Origin: Sinonovacula constricta
Taxonomy: Eukaryota > Mollusca > Bivalvia > Cardiida > Solecurtidae
Assembly: GCA_007844125.1 (NCBI GenBank)
Contig: CM017558.1
Span: 23,221,415 to 23,285,414 of the forward strand
Length of the DNA stretch: 64,000 nt
Reading direction: 5' to 3'
Below are positions 12,470 to 24,949 of the stretch, one piece after another. Within the stretch, counting starts at the first letter, position 1. Each line of letters begins with the position of its first letter. Under the pieces are notes generated by a model. The model did not search any database. It was not told the origin of the DNA and was given only the letters and a program-made list of their open reading frames with translations. Made by a program: the position numbers and the translations under genes.

Positions 12470-12500
12470 GGCCAAAACTGTTGGCTACCATCTTTAAATG
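12470..12500 (+). repeat. Terminal motif of repeat family E
   Basis: CCAAAACTGTTGGCTACCAT followed by CTTTAAA resembles the ends at 10482-10510, 47824-47850 and 53222-53248. Confidence 0.45.
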
Positions 12501-12504
12501 ATAA

Positions 12505-13330
12505 TGCAACAACCGCCTTATCCACCACCCCAGAAAAAATAACGATATTTTCGAGATATCACTCAAACTGTTTTATATTCAGGCAGAAGATAAACTAAAT
12601 ACTCAGAAACAAACAGAAATCTACTTTGATAAATTTTTCATCTCTTACATAACGATGACAATTTACTAGCATTGCAAATAAACTAGACAGGAGGCTGAGG
12701 ATGTAAACAGTTGGGAAATTTTATGTAGTTTCTAAATAGCGAAATGCCGTGTTTATTATAACTTAAAAATCTTGATATTTAGTGATAAACCTTAAACACA
12801 TTTTTCTTCTCAACTTCAATAGTGAAATATTCCAACAATATGAACTTCATGATGCGCTTGCAGCACTTATAACGTGCCATGCTACGTACTTTATTTATTA
12901 TCACTGATGTGATCATATCTTCCAGTCTATATTTAATAAAATGTAAGTTATGACTGTTAAGATGCATTTAAATTGTTATTTCATTTAAAAGTTTTGTTTC
13001 TTTAGGAATATAACTTTGTTATATTGCCGGAGGTCATGTTGAAATACAGTATTTTATGCTGTTGCTTTGAATTTACGATTGATTATCTAATATATCCTTA
13101 AATTAAAGACATTGTTTTATTATTCTGGGCATTGTTATGAAATAAACTTTGCTGATTAGATCTTTTATTATTTTAAAACTATTTTGAATATTTTTATTCG
13201 ATCTTTAAGTGCCTTTAAATTTTCATTTATTATCTAGTCTTGGCATTCCGGCTTTCTTTTTTGCAATTTTCATTTAGTGATTACCGGTATTTAACACCAG
13301 ACATTGCCGACACACACATTGGTTGTTATA
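12505..13330. other. AT-rich unique sequence, nothing recognised
   Basis: No supported feature. Confidence 0.55.
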
Positions 13331-13334
13331 AATG

Positions 13335-13760
13335 GTTTTTGAACATCATCGGTAACAATAGGGTACAATGGTGAAATGAACATTATCTCCCATGTTAGTT
13401 AATATTCGCGGTATTCCAAACATTAATTCAGTCGTAAAAGTTGGAATTCTTGGACATTTTTCGCATGTACTTTTGTAGATATTGCAATTACAAATAGTGA
13501 AATATCTTACTTTTTGCTTAAATATAAGCTTAAGATCCATTTAAATACTTACAGAGATTTGTTATATAAAAAGGAAAGTGTTTGTTGATGATGGTTAACC
13601 TGAGTATCACAAGAAAGGCAGAAAAGTCAATACATACACTCCAAAGAGCACAAGCATATAAATCGAGTAAAACCAATGAAAGTACCTACTTGCATTTAGG
13701 GGATTATTTAGGGGAGACTATTCATTATGTCTCTCATTGACATCAATGGCGCTTAATGTA
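13335..13760 (-). pseudogene. Repeat family D / possible gene relic, copy 1 (pair at 54160-54550)
   Basis: The minus strand matches 54160-54550 (plus) over about 400 bp in the same order, with long near-identical stretches (GCTTGTGCTCTTTGGAGTGT; GGTTAACCATCATCAACAAA). From an ATG at 13657-13655 the minus strand encodes a hydrophobic start, MLVLFGVYVLTFLPFL, then a stop; this could be a decayed signal peptide or a short ORF. About 120 bp further a frame includes FGIPRILTNMGDNVHFTIVP, and the partner copy has FEIPRILTNKGDNFHFTNVP. This shared peptide hints at coding ancestry, but DNA-level conservation alone could give it. I do not recognise the protein. Confidence 0.45.
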
Positions 13761-13764
13761 GTTT

Positions 13765-15165
13765 GTGCATATTTGACATATTAACCTAATTATTTATAAC
13801 AGTTATTTTTAAGTCAATTAAAATATATATGAGATATAAAGATAGTTATATGACGGTGTGCAAAAGCAATGAATAAGAATAATGATCAATGAATAGATAA
13901 ACAAGAAAAAAATAGCAGCACAAAAATGTGCCTTTGTAGAAAAATAGAAATAAGGAAAAAAATATATAAAAGCAGAAGTTGTCATAGCTACTTACTTATG
14001 GTTTAACTGAGCAAGATCAATCCAGTTTCAATAGCTGAGCTCGAATTCGTTATTTGTATTTATTACTAAATGTAAGTAGAAAAATATGTTCAAAAGTTCG
14101 CTCTTGAAGAATTCCAAAAAGTGAGCCCTAGCAACAGACGTTTATAGTAGAATTCATGGATGGTAGATATATGGGAAATAAATTTACTTAAAGTGGCATT
14201 TGATGTTGAGGAGAATGGTAAATTAAATATTGAGGGGGGTGGGTGTGCTAGGGAGCAATGTGGCTGGTGTAAGAGAGTTATAAATGAGTTTTAGAAGGAC
14301 GTATAATACAATCTCACAAAGTACATTAACAATTATATTTGCTGGTGTATACTTTCTACCATTTTGTTGTCGTTTTTCGTCATATGTCGTGAAAAACACT
14401 ACTTCCAAATTAATATTGCTTCTCATATTAAACACAAGCTTATGAGTTAATAAGAATTAAAACGAGCTTAAGTCTGTGCTTTTAATTTCAAGCATTAATG
14501 TCGTGCATTAGGCGAGAATGACATTTGATGAGATAATGCAGTGTCCTTGTGTTCGGCGAACTTTAATTACCAAATGGATGAGACTAAGCTGTAGGCAATG
14601 TCTTGTTTTGCGATTGACTTGATCGTTAAGCTAGTAAGCCTTATGTTCATGTTTCTCAACGACATAATGATAAAATTCTTTTGGCTAATGGCCCTGTAAG
14701 AGAATAACGTTTTTCTAAACGGTGTTTTAATAATCCACGGTCAAATTTGTATTAAAATGATTAGACTATATAATAGATGTAGATCATTGTACTTAATGAC
14801 AAAATTAATCCAAAAGACTATTAGCATATGTCTGCTTGTTACGCGCTTAATACAAAACAGTAAAAGAATAAGTCAAAATGACAGCCAATCTTGTACTGAA
14901 GTGAATTACCAAAACACGTTTTATAAGAATATATGACAAAGTCCTATGAGCATTGCAACATAAAAAGCGAGGAATCGGATTATTAGTTATTTTGCTGGTT
15001 TTCACTTAAGTATCATATTCTATGCAATAAATGATATCATCTTAAGAAACACTAAGCGCAAATAAGGCAAAACAAAACATAATTACACAATTGTCAAAAT
15101 ATGAATTAGATTTATTTAATATTTTGTAGATAGCATTGATAAATTTATTCTGATTGATTGAAAGA
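13765..15165. other. AT-rich unique sequence; solo repeat end at 14935-14970
   Basis: No gene supported. A short match to the left end of the type-i flank (ATATGACAAAGTCCTATGAG...GCAACAT) lies at 14935-14965 and stops abruptly. Confidence 0.5.
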
Positions 15166-15179
15166 TATGAATTCCCACA

Positions 15180-15300
15180 TACGGGTAGGCAGGCAGGTAA
15201 GCATACATGTATGCATGCAGACAGACAGACAGGCAGAAAGAAAAAATGAAGGCAAGCAGAGAAGGAAGCAAGGAAGACATAGAGTCTGGCAGACAGGCAC
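15180..15300. repeat. GGCA/GACA/GAAG purine-rich simple repeat
   Basis: Degenerate GGCA and GACA units followed by GAAGGCAAGCAGAG-type sequence. A 109-codon minus frame across it is an artefact (repeated CLPVCLSAC). Confidence 0.85.
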
Positions 15301-15304
15301 ACAT

Positions 15305-16095
15305 ATATGCAACTTCCTAACTGGTTTGTTATAATGTACAACTTGAAAACCGTTGCTCTAAGAAATAACAAACCCTGTTATATCAGTTTTTCTTAACATA
15401 TACTCCCGCAAAGTAAGTGTTAATATAACACTCCATGAAATAAACACCTGAATACGTCATTTGACGATCGTTCGCGGGTCTTTTTTTCAAGACCTAGTAC
15501 ATAGACAAGACAAAGATGGGCATTGTAAACGAAATAATGGCGCATGTGTATATTCCAAATATTTCTAAGTATACTCAATCTCCCAGTGTCTGTTTTCTAA
15601 GTTGTTTTTAATTCATTTGCGTTTTGGATGCATTTTTGTTGTGTTTTAACGACACAAAAATATTCATCTTTTCTTTATGTTTTAACAGTAGAATAACAGA
15701 AGATCAGCGAATATCCATTATATCTATTTCTGTACTTTACTAAGTACTAATAACTATCCACTGGATAAATTTCGTTTTGTTGTTACATGTTACACAAAAA
15801 CGTTTTTCAAGAATACCGAAATATGTATGCTCAAAACATAATTAAAAGACAGATCCTTTAATCAACCAACAATGTTGTATGCCATTGACTATGTATAACA
15901 TATTGACATATAATATAGTTTTTACACTGTTCATGCCATTGACAAACCCATGTACTCATGTATTTGTAGTTTCTCTACTGTGATGGCCTATTGTATTCAA
16001 TTATCTATCTGTCTATAAATATAATATAATAATATAATATATTATTGTATTAAACACTTTGGTTATATATACATATCCTAGATCTATTCACAAAG
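15305..16095. other. AT-rich sequence, nothing recognised
   Basis: No supported gene or repeat copy; short TAATA runs near 16020-16050. Confidence 0.5.
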
Positions 16096-16099
16096 GACG

Positions 16100-16290
16100 A
16101 GGCGTGAAAAAGTTCTCAGTTGTCAGTAGACAAATGCACATAACACAGTAGACGAGACATTTCACAAACAAAAGCCAACGGCTTTACGGTCAGTCGGCAA
16201 ACGGACCGACTGGGTGCTGAAACCATTTTTGTGGAGCGCTCCAACCTTGCACTTCATAAAGGGTTTCCTCACAGAGAAGCTGAACTTGTT
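16100..16290 (+). repeat. Hairpin-core mosaic repeat, copy d
   Basis: Contains GTCAGTCGGCAAACGGACCG then ACTGGGTGCT, with intact CAGTCGG/CCGACTG arms, then TGTGGAGCGCTCCAACC and CTTGCACTTCATAAAGGG. The first 25 bp of the usual core (CCGCCTTGGAACGG) is missing. The 67-codon frame here is not a gene. Confidence 0.75.
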
Positions 16291-16625
16291 TCTTTTTCAG
16301 TAAAGACAGGTTACACAGCCGACACCATTAAGGATGTCCACCGAACTCGAATTAAAAGTTCTATAAAGCCAGCAATTAGCGTAAAACTCAAAATATTCAC
16401 AAATACTCAAAGCTGTTCACAGTTTTGTATCTGACAAGTAGTATTTTTAACCTAGTTTCTGAGAGAATTTATATATAAATCCATGAGTTTATACATAAAT
16501 ACGTGTTTTACACGAATGCCGTTTTCAAATTTGCACAAACAAAGGTTTATTTGCAAGAGGTAAGTTGCATTTAGTTGTTCAAATAAGTCCGTTGCAAATT
16601 TGATAGAATCTGGTAACAAAAAAGA

Positions 16626-16985
16626 ATACACGACAAAGTCCTATGAGAATTGCAACATATACCAAACTCCGAAAAGGCACAGAACAAAGGTATTTCACAT
16701 GCAAGCCAAGCGAAAAGTAAGAACAAATTTGTGATGAGTCATTTAAGGAAAAGAGCAAACCCGACAGTTACCGCCTTGGAACGGTCAGTCGGCAATATGG
16801 ACCGACTGGGGTGCTTAAACCGGTTTTACAGAGCTCTAACCTGGCACTTCCTGACGAGTTTCTCAAATGCAAGCAACGAAATGAAAAACGATCTATTTGA
16901 AAACAAAATGTCCATGCGCTGATATTTTCTATACGTTATGACGAAAGTAGTGACGTCATCGAAAAAAAACGCACTTACAATTGAC
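16626..16985 (+). repeat. Hairpin-core mosaic repeat, copy e (most complete, type-i flank)
   Basis: Order on the plus strand: type-i left arm (ACGACAAAGTCCTATGAG, CATGCAAGCCAAGCG, GATGAGTCATTTAA), core (CAGTTACCGCCTTGGAACGG), hairpin arms CAGTCGG (16786-16792) and CCGACTG (16802-16808), CTTAAACC, GCACTTCCTGACGAG, CTCAAATGCAAGC, then GTCCATGCGCTGATATTTTC and GTAGTGACGTCATCG. Inverted relatives are at 24365-24790 and 32165-33045. I could not fix terminal inverted repeats or a target duplication, so the transposon class is undetermined. A 90-codon frame across it recurs in the other copies as a consequence of the repeat. Confidence 0.85.
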
Positions 16986-19900
16986 AAGAAAGATCACTAA
17001 AAGTGTTTCTCGACAATGTTCAGTAGTTGTTAAGTACTTCATTAAAAGTACAGAATTGTCAACCTTTTAACTTCTGTTTTAGTTTTGATATTCATTGTGA
17101 ACATTGAAAGTCAAGAGCTATCACTTGTCATTTGTCTGAGATTAATACAAAACATTTTTAAAAGTTTATCATTCTGAATAATGTGTATACATTAATAACA
17201 AGAGTCTAATGAGTCAGTTACGAAGATGGCTATGGCTAGACAATATTAGTTCAAAATAAGTAGTTGAGGAAAAAATCCTTTCCATGGCCAGAAGCCAAAA
17301 CAGAACTTTTGTTGTCTTAATGTCGGTTAGGAACATGAACACTTTAAACCTAACTAGAGTATTAATGAAGGACCAGTTCATAACGCATCATTTGCTATAA
17401 TTCTCTGTCATGTTTGTGATAAGAATAGTTTCCTTTATTCTCAAGGAATAAAATACTCAAGTAATCGTCTAAATATAATTTTTAGAGAGCGGTTTTCTGC
17501 ATTTTTGAAGAAAGCATGCACATTCTGGAAAAAACGGTCAAAAGTATCTGCCTAACGATGCCCCGAACAGACATGTTTTATTACTTTTGGTGGTATTCAT
17601 TTAATCTATTTTTTTCTTTTATTTGTTTTTCTAAACATTGATTATTTCAGTCGTTAAATGGTCCATCTTGGTTTTAAATGAGGTTCCACTTTTAATAAGA
17701 AACTACTTAGCTACCACATGGCAGTTTAATATCAAATTGTCTTGCTTCATTTAGTTACTAAGAACCAGTCAGTTGATACGGCATTTATCTTTGATAAGTT
17801 TTTGCACAAAGTGATAGTTCCATTTATTGTATTTATTGTGTCTTAGTTAGATGCAAATCTTTGTTCATGTATTTACTCGCAGTGCAAGTGCTTACTGTAA
17901 GTTGTCTCATTTTAAAGAGATGTTAATAACATCCGTTCGACTCAATGATGTATGGTAGTCCTTTTGTAAAATCATGACAAACAGCTCAAACGCCATTTCA
18001 ACGAATTTAAACTCGAAAAAAACTGAAAGGAGATGAATGATTAATGAATGAATCAACGCTAATTGTATCTAATATTAAAATAGAAGAAGTCAAAAAAGAA
18101 TACACTCTGAAATGAGTTGTAATTCTAGAAGAGTTTATCCGACACACGCCTTATTTAAGTAAAAATCCTAATGTAAAAAAATGATGAAGTTCACAATGCA
18201 TTTAAATTGGTTAAGCAATATGGACATTATTAGCTACCAAATCTCTGGCAAAACCTCACAGAATTACATTTGCATATTCGTATAGCTGTAATATAGTGTT
18301 ATGTTCTAATATGTATCCTGTGCCAATTAGATCAGTGTCGAAGTGTTCACTACGGATTATGGTCCATGCCTTTTGATTTATACAATAAGTAAGGGAATTA
18401 CGTCAGAAAGGATATTCATTACCAAGTATTGTGCTAGATTCTGTTTACTGTAGGTCAATGTATTTGTATTAAAATATTAACGTAAGTCCTTTTAGTTCCT
18501 TTCTATTCGTAAAGGAAACGTATTCGTTCTTAAATGTCACTGCATTGAATTACGTCTAATGATAATTGATGTATTAGATGAACGTCGTAACAAGCAGGTA
18601 TATCCAAAATCATGAAACATATATAGTTATATAGTTATAACATATTTTGTTTATTAGTTCTTTATAAATTAGCTTAATTTAAAGACTGTTTTGAACAACA
18701 GACGGTCCGATACATTCACTTGTGTTGTGTTGTTGGATTTATGCATATGCAGATTAGATAAGTAGACAAGTATTTCATTCACATTATTTGTCTTGTCTGT
18801 TGTATGTTTTATTATGATGAAACGATATTAGTTGAAAAACACATATGAACTGTTATACTGTGTTTTATTAAGTTATATTTTGTAAGCAACATTGAACAAA
18901 AACTCCTTAACATGATGGTGTTTCGTGCAAGTCTAAAGAAATTAACTATTACCATTACTAATTAGAGTTTTAGTCACGTGAATAGCGATAAAAACGAGTA
19001 TGTGATGTTTGCTTATTCAGTTGGTTTGTTCAATTTATATTTGATTTGATTTACATATAAAGAGTTACAAACAATATTTTGTTTACAATTATCTGACTTT
19101 CTTGTTCTATAATACAATTCCGTTTATTTGATTTGTTCTTATTTGTTCTTTTTATTTCATTTAACAGATGATAAATGATACTAGCAAAAGGACAATTACA
19201 ATTAAATCCGCAAATCTATAGTGCTTTTGTTTTATGAAATCATTCGTTTCTCTTTGAAAGCGTCAATAAATAACTGCTCAAGTTGCATACTCCGATTCAA
19301 CGATAAGAATAATTATCCAAAAAATAAATATTCACTATAATGTTAAATATCGCTCTGCACTCAAATTTACAAATAACAAATAAAATGAAGTTGAAATGCC
19401 AAGTCTTCATATAAAATAATAATAAAGCAAAAGAATATAAACTTCGGATCAACATTCATATATTCAAAATATTTTAAAATAAAATTAAAAGTTGTAATCA
19501 GCGTACTTTATTTCCAAAACTATTTTCAGTATTATGTAATAGTGATGTTAATAGAGTATTTATAAACTAAACAATTCGAGCACTAAAGAACGCAATTAAA
19601 TATATCAACACTGACCACCGACGGTATCATCAAGTTCCCCATTGTGCAGCATACCTCTAAAACTAGCGGAATGATAGCAATGTCAATACATTGCAACATC
19701 AATATTCCTTTCATTATTATGTTTTAATTGACAGATATAATGTATGTAACGATTATAACTATAAGCACGTTACAGCACGTTACATGATTACGCGTTTATA
19801 GTTCAAGGTCAGTCCTCTTAACGCATTCTTAAGATTATAATGTTGAAATGTTTGATTAATAAGTGTGAGAACAACAAGTCTTCTTAAATGATTTTGGTTT

Positions 19901-20409
19901 TAAGAAAAGATCAAAATGACAGATATATTACTTGAAAAGGCATTTTACACCCTAAATTAATTTAACGGGCCTATTGTCACTTAATTGCATTGGCATTACG
20001 TATATTTTGACTGATTTTACGTTTGAATATCGCATTTATTTCGTGCCGTCTTTTTCAAAAACAAGTTAAAAAGAAAACTGCACAATCTAACATCTCTTTT
20101 ATTCATTTGGACATTAAATGAAATATGCGAATGGGATACCAAAAGGAAATTCCGAGAGAGAAAATAGTCTGTCATCAATTTACAATCATTTTTATATTTA
20201 CATAAAACTTGAATAGGATACAATCGAACTAGCACTAGCAATTAAACTTTATAATATCCCGCAACAATGCTATTTGGCACTCATTACCATTTGAAGTCCT
20301 TAATATCTGACTGATCCTTTGTACAATGAGTGACTGGTCAAGCAAATTGATACACATCTGTAACATTTGATTTAGGAAGCGTAACATTGACTTTTGAGCT
20401 AGCAATATG

Positions 20410-20850
20410 ATTTAACGCCACACTCGAGGCTTTTATCTACTGTACATACTATACATATGTCGTTAGTTAATTTTATAACTAGTTATTATGTATGTACATA
20501 AGTTCATTATATCTGTTTTAACTCCCGATGCAGGTGCTTACTGTTAGTTGTTTCACTTTGACGGGATATTTTTATTTACACTGTTTGTTTGATAGAAAAA
20601 CCTTCAGGAGGTGCGAGGTTGGAGCGCTCCACGAACCAGGTTTAATCACCCCAGTTGGCCCTTTTGCCGACTGACCGTTCCAAGGCGGTAACTGATGTTT
20701 TTTTCTTTTTTTGTGTGTGTTATGTCTCATCTCTGTGTTTTTGTCACATTTACATTTACCTTGTTTACGTTCGTCTACAGGTAGATAAAATATAAATATC
20801 TGTGGAAACTTTGATAGGACCTTTTCTTATTTACCTTTTCACGCAGAACA
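20410..20850 (-). repeat. Hairpin-core mosaic repeat, copy f (type-ii flank)
   Basis: On the minus strand it starts near GGTAAATAAGAAAAGGTCC, passes a CACACACAAA-ending flank, the core with arms CAGTCGG and CCAACTG (one C-to-T decay at a CpG), GTGGAGCGCTCCAACC, then TATCCCGTCAAAGTGAAACA and a tail ending in GTACAGTAGATAAAAGC. The same long tail occurs at 37620-37830. It sits inside duplication copy 1; the copy in duplication copy 3 is in the opposite orientation at a different site, so the two are independent insertions. Confidence 0.8.
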
Positions 20851-21949
20851 CAGTTGTATCTAGTCATTTAACATCCAGCATATGGTAATAAGAGCACCGC
20901 AGTCATTTTTTATTCTACACACAATACTTTTTAGCTTCAGGCCAGGTTCGCATATGCGACAATCTGTCTCGGGTATGCAAATATTTCTGATATTTTGTAG
21001 TATAAACTTTTATAAAGATATCGGCACGCTCTATAAGCACTGAAAATATGTGGATTTTATCTAGGTCGCTCAAAAACTTATAACAGTTTTCAATCAGCTA
21101 AATGAATAATAACAACACTACAAGAACACTTTTAGAAGAGGCGCCTCAGTGTTAACCGCGTTTTAGAATCGTAGGTACGATAGATCATAACATAGATACT
21201 ATACACTTTTCACTTTGAAGGAATGTGCAAATTTAAAACGAGTTGAAAGCTGCCAGAACTTGTTTCTGCCACTTTTAATGCTGATCAGAAAGTGGAGCAA
21301 ACTATCGAAACAGGTTCCAATCTCTGATAATTTTTATCTCATCTGCTCCCGAGTAGTACAGTATGTCACAACCGAGGAAGGAGAATCAGTTGACAATCTG
21401 GAATTTGTTTCCCGCATTTGTTATGACTTTAGATGTCATTAAACCAAACTGCATGGCACATATCTTTTTCAGCTCCTACAGTTTTATCTCTCCGTAATAC
21501 CGCATTTTAGAGTGTGTAAATTCTTCGTTTCAAAGATGCTGTTGATGCATTCTTTTGGATGTCGTCCTCATCAAAAATATGGTTGCTCGATTTTTCTAAC
21601 AACTGTGCTTCATTTAAGTTCTTTGAAGATTGTGGTAGATATTCTTGAAAATATGTTAAAGTATTTCAGAAACTCCGACAAACGTTGCTACGATGTACGA
21701 GGCGGATTAATTTCCATGAATTTGTTTATTATAACCAACCGTTGCTACGGGATAAGGAGTTTTGAAATCTCTTACAAAATACCACGTGTGCCTTAACAGC
21801 AATGTTTACCATTCTGTAGACCACCTACACCACGACTGTTACGGAAACGAAAGATAAGATACACGCGATACTCACGGGCTATAATCTGACAGCCCGCCTC
21901 GTCGCGGTTGGCACTGTCAGAGCCATTTAAATGAAAAGCTTAAGAGTCG

Positions 21950-21965
21950 AGCCTATAAATAGGAC
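21950..21965 (+). promoter_or_regulatory. TATA-box-like motif
   Basis: GAGCCTATAAATAGGAC is a good TATA box. The matching position in duplication copy 2 (near 31425) reads CTGAATAGGGC, without the TATAAA. It lies about 850 bp before the candidate ATG at 22810, too far to be its core promoter without an upstream exon. Confidence 0.25.
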
Positions 21966-22249
21966 ATGCATGCTGTCTATTTAAAAAAGTGTTTAAGAAT
22001 ATACGCCCATGGTCATTACTGATATGTAATCTTCCCATTAGAAGCCAGTGAATATGTAATTGGAACTGCTTTAATAGACGTTTAAACGTATTTAGATTTA
22101 ATGATATCAACAAAGTATTTTTGCGTTTTTATCGTAGAATGAAACGCAGTTGCCCAAAATGCATAAACACCAAAAGCGGCTAACACAACTGTTAGGAACC
22201 GAAATGAAAGATGTTTTTGTCTGGGTGGGTTTAAATAAAGGTGCCATAA

Positions 22250-22740
22250 ATGACAAAAAATAAACTATTAGTAATTCAAATCGCCATACGTTGAGGAATG
22301 TACTTTTTACAAAAATAAAAAACAATAACCGACTAATGACATATGTTACACAATTTGCCCGGCAAATGCAACGCCGATTAAACGGTATTTTAACTAGTGA
22401 TAATATTCAATATATTCCTTGATAGAAATAACTCTTCCAAAGAAATTTTGAGTGCAAGGTCTACACAATCTGTGGATATTTTATTCGGTTTAACTGTCCA
22501 ACCAGCACTATTAACCTACTTAGAAATAGCCCAAATGAATGTCAAAGGGGTGCCCATTGGTATATATTACCATTTACTAAAAATACTAAAACAAGACACG
22601 AGCCATTTAACCTAGTCACACCAGGTGTGTTGAAATATGCTAATTTTCATCTAATTGTTATCACTCTGAGTAAATCAATACGACTACGAGCGGTTACCTA
22701 CCGACATCAGGTCAGGGTTACTCAACTAGTTTTATCTTCA
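22250..22740. other. Spacer upstream of the candidate small-peptide gene
   Basis: Beyond the end of duplication copy 1 the sequence is unique. It has a short palindromic segment (TCACACCAGGTGTG near 22616) but no clear TATA box. The transcription start of the gene at 22810 is expected here. Confidence 0.35.
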
Positions 22741-22809
22741 CAACACGACTCAAGTACATATATACACCAGCAGCATCAACGAGCCATCGACGTAAACAGT
22801 AACAACAGC

Positions 22810-24947
22810 ATGACTTCTTACACAGAATATAAGGTAAGTGACCAAGAAGACGCTAGACAGCAGACAATCTGTGTTTAAAGTAGCTCTTGTTAATGATATG
22901 CGAACATTCATTTAAACTGCATTGACGTTCTTCGTCAATATATTGTAGTATTATTTGGTTCATAAGTTAGTGTTCTCAATTTGAAATATATACATATATT
23001 ATTTCATCAGTAATGCCCTATTTCTGTCATGTCTTCGTACTTGCTTTCAATTAATTACAAGAACTATGCCAAATGACGCAGAGAAGTGTTAATTTCAGTT
23101 GAAGTCCAATTATCACAATATTTACATATACTGCCTTGGAACGGTCAGTCGATAAAAAGGAGCGACTGGAACGCTTAAAGCTTGTTTGTGCTCCAATCCC
23201 GCACTCACTCTTACAGACAAACGGTGCAAATTAAACAATCTCGTACAAAGTGAGATGACTGACAGCAAGCATCTGCATCGGAATTTAAAACATTACCATA
23301 CAATACCACAAACAATATAACACTTTTAGCTGTTTGAATGTGTTCGGTATAAACCATAGACAACACATTAACTAGTAAATTAGAAATTATGCTATCTTGA
23401 TCGAGAAATTTACGCGTTTAAGGAAATAAGATGTATTTAATTAACTTAATCGACATTTTAAATGAACAACAACACACAGATCATTGTAATAAGAATATTT
23501 TAGCGAGAATGTGTCATCATTATAAAATTATGTGACTTGTTTTGTCCGAACTTATCTTGTTGAAGCGTAATAACCTTGCATTATTCTGATTGTTTTAATC
23601 ACAACAAACGATTTTATATTATGCTATTTGACATTTAAACTTTGATGTGCATGTGTCAATGTTTAAAGAATAAAAAGTATGTTACCTTCTGTATATTAAT
23701 ATTTGGTATTGATACCAGTTAAAAGTATCTATAAAAGAATTATCCTGAAAATATTTTTCTGGAATCCTCAACTGGTCCTATTTTAGTGTTTGAACAAAAT
23801 ACGAAATGGACTTGCACACATATTATATATTTTGACATTGTATGTTCTATTTTAAGATGATTCCTTAAAATTTGTTGTTAGATATAGCACGTGACAGTGA
23901 ATTTCTAATTTTTTGTACTTCAGTAAATGAGATTTCGTATTTTTTATCCTGATGAAGACCTAATGAAGCATTGAAACTAGGAAATAATAGATTATGTTTT
24001 CTCAAACCGTTGGTGGTTGTTTTTTCCACTGACCTTTAATTGTTTTCATTTAATTCATCCTATAAGGTTTGTTACGTTGATCACTTGGCTTGCATTTGAA
24101 ATACCTTTGTCCTATGCCTTTTCGGATTTTGGAATATGTTGCAATGCTCATAGGACTTTTTCATATATTCTTATTCATGATCACTATGTTACTTGTGCAG
24201 TGTGGCGGTCGTTAAAAATCTTATCGCGCATGTAATCTATGTTGTCATTTAATGCTTCCTATAAAGATTGCTGCGTGTATTTCCTTTGGTGGCCATTGAA
24301 TTTTGGTTCCTTAATTCCATCTTCACATGGGACTTGGGCTCCTCAATTCCATCTTCACATGAACAGGATGCTAAACATGTAATCTTCTCTGATCATGTTT
24401 TTTTTCTTCATTCAAAGTTAATTTCACTTAAAATCAACCATTTTGTGTAGTTTTTATAATCGAAATGATAACTCTTTTCTAAACACTATGTGGACATTTT
24501 TTCAGTGACGTCACTACTTTCGTCATGACCTATCAAAGAAAACATCAGCGCTTGGACAGTGCGAGGTTAAAGCTATACCGGTTTAAGCACCCCAGTAGGC
24601 ACTGACCGTTCCAAGGCGGTAACTGTCGGGTGCGTTTTTTTTAGTTAAATTACTCATCACAAATTTGTTCTTACTTTTCATGTGGCTTGCATGTGAAATA
24701 CCTTTGTTCTGTGTCCTGAGTTTGGTTTTTGTTGCAATGCCCATAAGACTTTGTCATAAATTCTTTTTGTAGAAAATACAAAATAGTTTGGGCATTGTTT
24801 GTATTTTCTGCTTTCTATAATTCTTGACATTCATTCGGTTGTCTTTTACAATTATTTTGTTCATTTTTGTAGACAGATCCTTGCAGTTGCTGTTCCAGTG
24901 CTACAAAAAATGTAACGCAATTAATCCTCGATGCGCACATACGCTAA
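22810..24947 (+). CDS. Candidate two-exon gene for a 32-residue cysteine-containing peptide
   Basis: Exon 1 coding part is 22810-22833: ATG in CAACAGCATGACT context, encoding MTSYTEYK, ending at an ideal donor AAG|GTAAGT. The ATG follows about 70 bp of AC-rich, 5'UTR-like sequence. A strong acceptor (GTTCATTTTTGTAG, AG at 24871-24872) starts exon 2 at 24873 in the matching phase 0. It encodes TDPCSCCSSATKN and eleven more residues to a TAA at 24945-24947. An AATAAA at 25171-25176 could serve for polyadenylation. The intron (about 2.0 kb) contains three repeats. DPCSC recalls the start of metallothioneins, but there are only three cysteines and no CXC array, so I do not assign that family. Exon 2 might instead end at an internal weak donor (AAT|GTAACG at 24912). 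Confidence 0.4.
23125..23285 (+). repeat. Hairpin-core mosaic repeat, copy g (in candidate intron)
   Basis: CTGCCTTGGAACGGTCAGTC, degraded right arm (GCGACTG), then CTTGTTTGTGCTCC, and a tail (ACAAACGGTGCAAATTAAAC, GCAAGCATCTGCATCGG) that matches the type-ii tail at 37640-37710. Confidence 0.75.
24060..24180 (-). repeat. Type-i flank of the mosaic repeat, solo
   Basis: The plus strand reads GGCTTGCATTTGAAATACC, TCCTATGCCTTTTCGG and ATATGTTGCAATGCTCATAG, the reverse of the left arm at 16626. No core is attached. Confidence 0.7.
24365..24790 (-). repeat. Hairpin-core mosaic repeat, copy h
   Basis: Minus-strand copy with type-i left arm. The hairpin region is shortened: on the minus strand it reads CAGTGCCTACTG, so the loop and inner stem are gone but outer CAGT/ACTG remain. 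The right part, including AGTGACGTCACTAC and the sequence back to GAACAGGATGCT (24365), is shared with 32165-32384, so the element extends well beyond the core. Confidence 0.8.
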
Positions 24948-24949
24948 TT

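Larger units (their letters stand above)
17040..22240 (+). repeat. Segmental duplication, copy 1 (most diverged)
   Basis: This segment recurs in the same orientation at about 25990-31680 and 32050-39560. Matching landmarks in order: 17083-17450 with 26037-26400; 17700-17950 with 32060-33210; 18350-18600 with 26840-27110; 18690-19060 with 27570-27900 and 34020-34330; 19600-19830 with 28570-28790 and 34935-35155; 20180-20420 with 38220-38450; 20990-21190 with 29680-29830 and 39060-39220; 21885-22190 with 31348-31670. Divergence from the other copies is high, so this copy separated first. No conserved protein frame runs through all three. Confidence 0.85.

Noticed and set aside
13346..13540. C1q-domain fragment (ILTN.GDN resembles a C1q motif)
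   Set aside because: The neighbouring conserved aromatic and glycine positions of C1q are missing in both copies, so the likeness is too short.
15042..15371. 109-codon frame resembling a membrane peptide
   Set aside because: Translation of a degenerate GGCA/GACA repeat.
16650..16922. Conserved 85-90-codon protein shared with 32749-33006
   Set aside because: Both frames are copies of the same repeat; other copies carry stops and frameshifts, so the shared peptide reflects DNA ancestry.
24873..24947. Metallothionein exon
   Set aside because: Only three cysteines, no repeated CXC pattern and the wrong length; kept as an unassigned small peptide.
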